From Deltaproteobacteria bacterium (GTDB taxonomy: Bacteria > Desulfobacterota > Binatia > UBA9968): 11,085 nucleotides of DNA. A program made the translations under genes and the position numbers. The notes beneath the pieces were generated by a model. The model was given only the letters and a program-made list of their open reading frames with translations, did not search any database and was not told the origin of the DNA. The stretch is taken from the NCBI GenBank assembly GCA_021323355.1, contig JAJONK010000144.1, positions 1 to 11,085 on the forward strand, in the 5' to 3' direction. This document shows positions 6,286 through 11,085 of this stretch, in pieces; positions within the stretch are counted from its first letter, which is position 1, and each line of letters opens with the position of its first letter.

Positions 6286-6684
6286 CTAACCCATGGTAGA
6301 AACTTTCTCGGGGCGGATCTTATAAATGACCCGGACTTCGCCGGGCCCGCGAAACGGGTACTTGTCCTTGCCCAAATATTTCTTGGCCAAGGAATCGATA
6401 TGAGCGTCGGCGCCTTCTTCAGTGATTTCCTCAACGTTGCCGCGCACCGCTAGGTAGCGATAGGCATTGTCGGGATCTTGAATCGACAGGGCAACCCTTT
6501 TATTGCGGCGCATGTTTTTGTCTTTGATTCTATCTTTGGCTGAATTGATCCGCAGATATTCGCCGTCATGATCGAACCAAACAGGCGTTACTTGCGGGCT
6601 GCCGTCGGGCATTACGGTGGCAAGATTTGCGTAAGCAATTTTCGCGAATAGATCCTTGAAGGGTTCGGGTATTTTATCTGCCAT
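6286..6684 (-). CDS. PPOX-fold family protein (pyridoxamine 5'-phosphate oxidase-like, F420/FMN-dependent class)
   Basis: A 132-residue single-domain protein with the split-barrel flavin-binding fold. The diagnostic stretch is ANLATVMPDGSPQVTPVWFDHDGEYL (from about residue 19). It is followed by INSAKDRIKDKNMRRNKRVALSIQDPDNAYRYLAVRGNVEEI, the pattern of the PPOX-class F420-dependent enzymes such as Rv1155 relatives. The C-terminus ends with a beta strand, RVIYKIRPEKVSTMG. A good AAGGAGG Shine-Dalgarno is positioned 6 bases before the ATG on the minus strand. Without structural or cofactor data, FMN, F420 or heme/biliverdin binding cannot be separated, and the substrate is unknown. It starts 26 bases after the gph stop on the same strand, so the two are likely co-transcribed. 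Its 3' end faces that of sthA across only 36 bases, with no obvious terminator. Confidence 0.85.
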   Translation of the reverse strand: MADKIPEPFKDLFAKIAYANLATVMPDGSPQVTPVWFDHDGEYLRINSAKDRIKDKNMRRNKRVALSIQDPDNAYRYLAVRGNVEEITEEGADAHIDSLAKKYLGKDKYPFRGPGEVRVIYKIRPEKVSTMG

Positions 6685-6710
6685 GATCTGCCTCCTTGTA
6701 GGTTGCTTGG

Positions 6711-7358
6711 TTAACAGAAATCTCGTGTCAATTGCGCCAGATCGTCGATCAGGAAGTCAGGTTTGGCGGCAGCCAAATCGTCTTTATTCGCCAGTCCATA
6801 GGTCACGCCGCAGGTGATCACCCCCGCGCATCTTCCGGCTTCGATGTCGGTGTCGCCATCGCCGACCATCAACGCATTGGCTGGGATGATTTGAAACTGC
6901 CTTAACACCAGGCGCAGCAGGGCCGGATCAGGTTTTTTTTCGGCGCCGCTGTCACCGCCCAAGACTGCGTCGAATCGCTCTTCGATACCTAGCCCGCGCA
7001 GCACTGTCACCGCCAGGTTATGCAACTTATTGGTCACCACCGCGTTGCGTTTAGCGCCGAAATAATCCAGCACTTCAATGACGTGGGGATACAGCACGGT
7101 CTTGTCGAGTAAGTGTTGCTGATAGTATTCAAGAAACACTCGCATAATCTCAGAGAAGTGGCACGGCGCCTCTTCCGCGACGGCATGCCGCAGAAGATAC
7201 TCTACGCCGCGCCCCACGTGAGTGTAGATCAACTGCTGCGGCAATGGGCTCAGTTCAAAACGCGATCGCGTATAATTAACGGAGTCGGCAAGATCCGGTC
7301 CCGTATCAGCCAGCGTTCCGTCCAGATCGAACATGATCAAATCAATGGGTCGCTTCAT
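6711..7358 (-). CDS. gph: Phosphoglycolate phosphatase-like HAD hydrolase
   Basis: A 215-residue HAD-superfamily phosphatase of the Gph/PGP type, which dephosphorylates 2-phosphoglycolate (from DNA repair or photorespiration) in the cytoplasm. Motif I is FDLDGTLADTGPDL with nucleophile Asp11 and acid/base Asp13. The cap is the alpha-helical C1 insertion (residues about 18-85), as in Gph. Motif II is VVTNK with Thr109. Motif III is the Lys in GAEKKPDPALL (141-142). Motif IV is MVGDGDTDIEAGRCAGV with Asp167 and Asp171. GVTYGLA and the final DFLIDDLAQL are also family features. Length is slightly below the E. coli protein (about 250) but complete by motifs. It is the first gene of a minus-strand pair with the PPOX-like gene. 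Activity on other small phosphates, for example as a pyrophosphatase (PpaX-like), cannot be excluded. Confidence 0.88.
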   Translation of the reverse strand: MKRPIDLIMFDLDGTLADTGPDLADSVNYTRSRFELSPLPQQLIYTHVGRGVEYLLRHAVAEEAPCHFSEIMRVFLEYYQQHLLDKTVLYPHVIEVLDYFGAKRNAVVTNKLHNLAVTVLRGLGIEERFDAVLGGDSGAEKKPDPALLRLVLRQFQIIPANALMVGDGDTDIEAGRCAGVITCGVTYGLANKDDLAAAKPDFLIDDLAQLTRDFC

Positions 7359-7380
7359 CGAAGTTGTTTCTCTAGTTCAA

Positions 7381-7409
7381 AAGTAAACCGCAAACCCCAA
7401 CCCTGTCAA
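7381..7409 (-). promoter_or_regulatory. Sigma-70-like promoter for gph
   Basis: On the minus strand a perfect TTGACA (7409-7404) is followed by a 17-base spacer and a weak -10, TTACTT (7386-7381). Transcription would begin near 7374, leaving a leader of roughly 16 bases before the gph ATG. The -35 match and spacing are good, the -10 is poor. Confidence 0.4.
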
Positions 7410-7483
7410 TTCAGCTTTTCACCGCTCCTTGAAGATGATAGTTACTGGCTTGACTCGTTCTTACGGAATGCTCTGGAGGTCAG

Positions 7484-8479
7484 ATGAACGTGATCCCATT
7501 AGTAAAAGCATTGCTCTGGGTTAGCCTGATCGTTTCCATTACTCCCCCCTTCGCCGGCGCCCAGAAGATTAATACATCGTATATTTCGACCACGCCAGGC
7601 TCTTCTTCGGTCATTTGGATTGCGAAGGACGCTAAGTTATTTGAGAAGCACGGCTTCGACGCGACGGTGATTTTTATCTCAGGCAGCGTCCGCGGTATCC
7701 AAGCCATCCTGGCGGGCGAGATTCCCATCGGCGAAGGCGGCGGACCGGGACTAGCCAGCGCGCGTCTGGCTGGCGGCGACGTTGTTGCAATCGCCGGCAA
7801 CGTCAACGTGCTGCCTTACTATCTGGTGTCAGATCCGAGCATCAAGAAAGCCGAAGATCTGAAAGGAAAGATCGGCGGCACTCATATCGCAGGAACCACC
7901 GCTGAGTTCGCACTCAAAGTAGGTCTAAAAAGAATCGGCTTGGAACCGGCCAAAGACGTCAGCCTGCGGGTTATCGGCGGCGCCATCGATCGCATGGTCG
8001 CTCTGCAGAAGGGCATCGTGCAATTCACGGTAGTTACTGAGGCAGGCAAAGCCATCGCCGAGAAGCTGGGCTATCCTACAGTGGTCGATATGGCGGCGTT
8101 ACAGATACCGTTTCCGCAAAATGGTGTCTATACCTCGACGAAACTTAGTCGCGAGAACCCGGACATGGTACGCCGTTACATGCGCGCCTATACCGAAGCG
8201 ATCCATTTCTTCAAAACCCGTAAGGAAGACACCATCAAAATAATGAGCAAATATTCTCGATTGGAAGATCGGAAAACCTTGAACGAAGCCTGGGACTGGC
8301 ACGCGAAGTTCATTCCTGAAGCGCCCTACGCGCCGGTGGAAGGATATCAACTGATCTTACAGGATATGACCGCGACAAATCCCAAAGCCGCGCAAGCCAA
8401 TGCTAAAGACCTGGTAGATTCACGTTTCGTCAAAGAGCTAGAAGACTCCGGATTTATCAAGAACCTGTATAAGAAATGA
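7484..8479 (+). CDS. ABC transporter substrate-binding protein, NMT1/SsuA/THI5-like, orphan
   Basis: A 331-residue exported binding protein of the NMT1/TauA/SsuA superfamily, members of which bind taurine, sulfonates, nitrate, pyrimidine precursors or aromatic acids. The signal peptide has a hydrophobic core at about residues 9-22 and a likely cleavage after AGA (residue 26), with no lipobox Cys. Family features are the opening strand INTSYISTTPGSSSVIWIAKD, LFEKHGFDATVIFISGS, GIQAILAGEIPIGEGGGPG (the helix and loop at the ligand cleft), and AEDLKGKIGGTHIAGTTAEFALKVGLKRIGL. Next comes DRMVALQKGIVQFTVVTEAGKAIAEKLG. A CTGGAGG Shine-Dalgarno precedes the ATG. No permease or ATPase of the same family is adjacent, and the neighbours on both sides are on the opposite strand. 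It is therefore an orphan that must use a transporter encoded elsewhere, or act in sensing. Ligand unknown. Confidence 0.87.
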   Translation: MNVIPLVKALLWVSLIVSITPPFAGAQKINTSYISTTPGSSSVIWIAKDAKLFEKHGFDATVIFISGSVRGIQAILAGEIPIGEGGGPGLASARLAGGDVVAIAGNVNVLPYYLVSDPSIKKAEDLKGKIGGTHIAGTTAEFALKVGLKRIGLEPAKDVSLRVIGGAIDRMVALQKGIVQFTVVTEAGKAIAEKLGYPTVVDMAALQIPFPQNGVYTSTKLSRENPDMVRRYMRAYTEAIHFFKTRKEDTIKIMSKYSRLEDRKTLNEAWDWHAKFIPEAPYAPVEGYQLILQDMTATNPKAAQANAKDLVDSRFVKELEDSGFIKNLYKK

Positions 8480-8489
8480 GATCGGACAC

Positions 8490-8658
8490 TTCAACAGTTC
8501 CACCGTTCAAACGTTCAACGTCGGATCTCGCGTAACTAGCCGGATCAATTACCTAGAGCTTTAACCCTTACTAATAGGGATGGAACGCTTGGAATTGCTT
8601 GAACGCTTGAGCAGATCTTGCCTTCGGACGTTGAACTATGGAACGGTTGAACTTTGAA
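8490..8658. repeat. Long imperfect inverted repeat made of GTTCAA/GTTCCA units
   Basis: The left arm (8490-8525) and the reverse complement of the right arm (8624-8658) match at about 30 of 36 positions with a one-base gap. They share TTCAA(C)AGTTC, ACCGTTC and GTTCAACGTC blocks. The arms are themselves built from repeated 7-10 base units of the GTTCAA/GTTCCA type. The roughly 98-base interior holds related tandem units at 8582-8610 (GGAACGCTT, GGAATTGCTT, GAACGCTTG). It fills the gap between two convergent genes. No T-run follows either arm, so it is not a classic terminator; a dispersed REP- or MITE-like element is more likely. Confidence 0.65.
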
Positions 8659-8664
8659 CGAAAC

Positions 8665-8736
8665 TTACGGAAAGACATGCCAGCGGTGCGCCGGGAATTC
8701 CACGGCAGCCGAGTCACCCATGGATAACTCCGTGTC
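8665..8736 (-). other. Out-of-frame C-terminal tail of the second ABC ATPase
   Basis: In the minus-strand frame offset by one from the ATPase gene, the DNA reads DTELSM then GDSAAVEFPAHRWHVFP and ends at TAA (8667-8665). Iron/polyamine-type ABC ATPases finish their TOBE region with a G-x-x-V-x-V-x-F-P-x-x-R-x-x-V-F-like phrase, so this looks like the original C-terminus displaced from the frame. The same frame has a stop upstream near 8768, so the shift must lie between about 8735 and 8745. Roughly six family residues also seem missing, pointing to a short deletion rather than a single-base change. Confidence 0.65.
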
Positions 8737-9715
8737 GCGTGCCGTTGACTTCCACTTCCAGCAGCGCCGAGTCGCCTAGATAGTTTTTGCTGGTGATTTT
8801 TCCACGGACATGATTGGCGCTATCGCTCGTCATCGGCAACACTTTGACGTGCTCAGGGCGGATCGCCAAAGTGATGTTAGCGCCCTTTGAGACGCCGTTA
8901 GGAATCGAAATTGGCAGTTTACCCAATGAACAGCCAACCTCTCCGGAGTCGATTACTTCCGCTTTGACAAAGTTCATCTCTCCGACAAATTGCGCGACGA
9001 ACAAATTTACCGGCCGGGCATAGACTTCGTTAGGCCGGGCGATCTGCAGGATCTCGCCATGATTCATGACGCAAACCTTATCGCCCAGGCTCAAAGCTTC
9101 GGCTTGATCATGCGTCACGTAGAGAGTTGTCACGCCGATGGATTTTGTGATCTTGCGCAATTCCACGCGCATTTGCTCCCGCAGTCGCGCGTCCAAATTG
9201 CTGAGCGGCTCATCCATCAACAGCACCCTGGAATCCGTTACTATGGCGCGCGCCATCGCGACTCGTTGCTGTTGACCGCCGCTAAGGTCTGTGGCAGGTC
9301 GGTCTTCCAGGCCATCGAGTTGAACGCGCTTGAGCGCGGCGCGCACTCTCTCGGCCACTGAGGATTTCGAGACCCGTTTCTGACCTTGGGTCAGAGGAAA
9401 GGCGACGTTTTGAAATACGTTCATATGCGGCCAAATGGCGTAAGATTGAAATACCATGCCGATCTGGCGCTTCTCGGCGGGAACAAAGGTTCGCGATCTC
9501 GGTGAATTGACAAGACGGCCGCTGATTTCGATTTCACCGCCATCAGGCCTCTCCAGCCCGGCGACGCATCTGAGGGTGGTTGTCTTACCGCAGCCGCTCG
9601 GGCCCAGCAGAACACAAAATTCGCCTTCGCTCACCTCCAAATCGATGCCTTTTAAGGCATTGACCTGTCCTTGTTGAGCCTGAAAGGATTTTTGCAATTG
9701 GCGGATACTAATCAT
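8714..9715 (-). CDS. ABC transporter ATP-binding protein, FbpC/PotA/UgpC type, with frame-disrupted TOBE end
   Basis: A 333-residue ATPase of the iron/polyamine/carbohydrate importer class. Motifs in order: Walker A GPSGCGKTT (38-46), Q-loop in IGMVFQSYAIWPHMNVFQN, signature LSGGQQQRVAMARAI (144-158), Walker B VLLMDEPLSNLDARLRE (164-180) and His202 in YVTHDQAEALSLGD. The VYARPVNLFVAQFVGEMN linker leads into the TOBE domain, where ITLAIRPEHVKVLP and KNYLGDSALLEVEVNGT are clear. The protein then stops after RHGVIHG, before the final TOBE strands. A matching ending (GDSAAVEFPAHRWHVFP) lies downstream in another frame. The ATPase core is intact, so the product could still hydrolyse ATP; loss of the last TOBE strands might affect regulation or stability. 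A GAGG Shine-Dalgarno is 4 bases before the ATG. It follows the two-domain permease on the same strand across a 197-base gap. Confidence 0.9.
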   Translation of the reverse strand: MISIRQLQKSFQAQQGQVNALKGIDLEVSEGEFCVLLGPSGCGKTTTLRCVAGLERPDGGEIEISGRLVNSPRSRTFVPAEKRQIGMVFQSYAIWPHMNVFQNVAFPLTQGQKRVSKSSVAERVRAALKRVQLDGLEDRPATDLSGGQQQRVAMARAIVTDSRVLLMDEPLSNLDARLREQMRVELRKITKSIGVTTLYVTHDQAEALSLGDKVCVMNHGEILQIARPNEVYARPVNLFVAQFVGEMNFVKAEVIDSGEVGCSLGKLPISIPNGVSKGANITLAIRPEHVKVLPMTSDSANHVRGKITSKNYLGDSALLEVEVNGTRHGVIHG

Positions 9716-9720
9716 CTTTC

Positions 9721-9790
9721 CTCACGGACAGACTGATGAAAAAGCCCACCCGGCTTCGCTGCGCTCGCCCGCTTCGCTCCGACATATTGG
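9721..9790 (-). repeat. GC-rich spacer repeat with a small hairpin and T-run between permease and ATPase
   Basis: On the minus strand the spacer carries two GAAGC/AGCGAAGC units (plus-strand GCTTCGCT at 9753-9760 and 9771-9778). Then AAGCC, GGGTG and GGCTT form a 5-bp stem running into a T-tract (about 9754-9738). This resembles a weak intrinsic terminator or attenuator, and also resembles dispersed intergenic repeats. It lies within the 197 bases separating the permease and ATPase genes. The rest of this gap shows no gene that I can support. Confidence 0.35.
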
Positions 9791-9912
9791 AAGTAACGCC
9801 TCCACTCATCGTTTATAGCGCGCTCGCATCTGGGATCTTTTGATCGGCGTGTTACTCGCGTTCGTTAAAAGCCATATCAAAATCTGAAATGCGCGAAGCG
9901 TCCGCTGCCGCG

Positions 9913-11085
9913 CTAGGATGCCGCGCCGATCTCACCGATACGGGAAAGCGCAAAGCGCACCGTGCCGACAACGATGGTCGCAAATAAAATCAAAATTACT
10001 CCCAAAGCTGAAACTTGAGGAACCCAACCACTGCCCCAAAATTGCCAGACGACAGTAGAGATCACGACATTGCTACGCGTCAGAAGCGTCAATGACATCG
10101 TGACCTCGCGGTAAGAGAGCATGCCGATCCAGATCCAGCTATTGAGCACTCCGGCGGCAATCAGCGGCAGGATGATCTTTCCCAAAACCCGCGGCGCGGA
10201 CGCCCCGGAAACCCGGCCCGCTTCTTCAAGTTCACGGTGCACTTGAATCATCACGCTGTTGGTAGTGCGCGTGCCATAAGCGACCCAGTTGATGGTATGC
10301 GCGAGCACGATAATCGAGACAGTGCCGTAGAGAGGGAAATAATCGCGATAGGCCAGTCCGAGATAAGCCAACCCCACCGCCATGAGTATCCCTGGAACAG
10401 CGTGGGGAATAAAAACCAGGGTGTCCAAGAAACCGCGGAAAGAGACTTGGGTTCTGATCACAATCCAGGAGACCAATACGCTCAAAAACATCGTTAGCGT
10501 GGGCACGGCAAACATAAGAATCAGCGTATTGATAAACGGCCGTGGCCCGACGTGAGTCGGCAACTCGATATAATGCTTGAAGGTCAATGAGGATAGAGCT
10601 TCCGCCGATGGCAGCTGTAAATACGGCAAAAGCGACGCCCACAACAAAACACTGAAGGGGACAAAAACCTCAATCGACAGATAAAAGAAAACAAAGGCAA
10701 GCGCAGCCCACTTCCATCGGCCGAGCGCAATCTCCCGGGGGCGATATCCTCTGCCGGTGATCACCGTGTATTTTTTCCCTTGTTTGACCAGCCGTACGTA
10801 CAAGAAAGCGAGCGTGAGCCCGAGAACCAGCATGATTGCGCCGTACGCGCCTGCCATGCCGTAGTCCGGTAGCCCGGTGGAAGGCGTTGTCGAAGTAAAA
10901 ATGAGCGAGCTCAGAACGTGGATACGCGCTGGCAGCCCGATGATTGCCGGCACCTCGAAGACGGCGACCGCGGTCATTATCAAATAAACCATCACCGCAG
11001 CGATGGCCGGCCAGGTAATCGGAATATTGATCTTCAAAAACGTTTTGAGCTTGCCGACGCCTGAGGTATAGGCCGCCTCTTCCAA
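9913..11085 (-). CDS. Two-domain ABC transporter permease, FbpB/ThiP type (5' end cut by right edge)
   Basis: The C-terminal 390 residues of an inner-membrane permease in which two binding-protein-dependent permease domains are fused, as in FbpB (ferric iron) and ThiP (thiamine). Both cytoplasmic EAA loops are visible: EEAAYTSGVGKLKTFLKINIP at the start of the fragment and LEEAGRVSGASAPRVLGKII at about residues 286-305. Between them are many hydrophobic helices (for example 29-49, 79-98, 126-150, 184-210, 224-245). HAVPGILMAVGLAYLGL (228-244) is a characteristic helix of the second half. The first codon in view is TTG (Leu) inside the first EAA loop, so this is not the true start. It and the ATPase at 8714 should form one importer. 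The cognate binding protein is not in the window. Substrate may be ferric iron or another small ion or molecule; the sequence does not decide. Confidence 0.9.
   Translation of the reverse strand: MEEAAYTSGVGKLKTFLKINIPITWPAIAAVMVYLIMTAVAVFEVPAIIGLPARIHVLSSLIFTSTTPSTGLPDYGMAGAYGAIMLVLGLTLAFLYVRLVKQGKKYTVITGRGYRPREIALGRWKWAALAFVFFYLSIEVFVPFSVLLWASLLPYLQLPSAEALSSLTFKHYIELPTHVGPRPFINTLILMFAVPTLTMFLSVLVSWIVIRTQVSFRGFLDTLVFIPHAVPGILMAVGLAYLGLAYRDYFPLYGTVSIIVLAHTINWVAYGTRTTNSVMIQVHRELEEAGRVSGASAPRVLGKIILPLIAAGVLNSWIWIGMLSYREVTMSLTLLTRSNVVISTVVWQFWGSGWVPQVSALGVILILFATIVVGTVRFALSRIGEIGAAS

Noticed and set aside
7113..7487. Plus-strand open frame across the start of gph and the divergent gap
   Set aside because: Overlaps gph motif I and the cap region on the other strand; no recognisable protein features.
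8490..8658. CRISPR-like array in the repeat-rich convergent gap
   Set aside because: Units are only 7-10 bases, irregular, in opposite orientations, and have no regular spacers or cas genes nearby.
8990..9361. Plus-strand open frame of 123 codons within the second ABC ATPase
   Set aside because: Shadow of the ATPase signature and Walker B region on the opposite strand.
9708..9809. Minus-strand 33-codon open frame ending inside the ATPase start
   Set aside because: Its sequence is mostly the GC-rich repeat, with no Shine-Dalgarno and no recognisable peptide; probably chance.

Overview
The window looks like chromosomal DNA from an uncultured Gram-negative bacterium with moderate GC (by eye slightly above half). 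Exported solute-binding proteins with Sec signal peptides, a SixA phosphatase, an SthA-type transhydrogenase and an orphan NMT1/SsuA-like binding protein would suit a soil or aquatic lineage near the former Deltaproteobacteria (Desulfobacterota, Binatota or Tectomicrobia-like). That placement is inference from gene content only. There is no rRNA, tRNA, CRISPR array, transposase or phage gene, and no gene-free stretch exceeds 300 bases.

Layout. (1) 1-580, minus strand: sixA, then the first 14 codons of a probable citrate synthase running off the left edge. (2) 770-6249, plus strand: a tightly packed six-gene run. It encodes a polar amino acid ABC importer (ATPase, periplasmic binding protein, two permeases), an ornithine cyclodeaminase/mu-crystallin family protein and an SthA-like soluble transhydrogenase. 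An extended -10 promoter-like site lies at 711-719. (3) 6286-7358, minus strand: gph (HAD phosphatase) followed by a small PPOX-fold flavin-type protein. (4) 7484-8479, plus strand: an orphan NMT1/SsuA-like periplasmic binding protein. (5) 8480-8664: a convergent spacer holding a long imperfect inverted repeat built of GTTCAA-type units. (6) 8714-11085, minus strand: an iron/polyamine-type ABC importer, with a two-domain permease cut by the right edge followed by its ATPase.

The genes suggest uptake and intracellular processing of a polar amino acid or derivative in block 2. The cyclodeaminase-family enzyme would act on the imported compound, and the transhydrogenase could balance NADH and NADPH.

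The main surprises are sequence lesions and divergence. The amino acid binding protein (near 2279) and the ATPase of the second importer (near 8735) both stop early, yet a family-like C-terminus continues in another frame just downstream of each. Each looks like a short internal deletion with frame loss. The cyclodeaminase-family protein has an altered Rossmann glycine motif (GSQAHA) and appears to have Tyr where the family usually has a substrate-binding Lys. I see no clearly new multi-gene system. The most unusual candidate is the importer plus divergent cyclodeaminase plus transhydrogenase operon.
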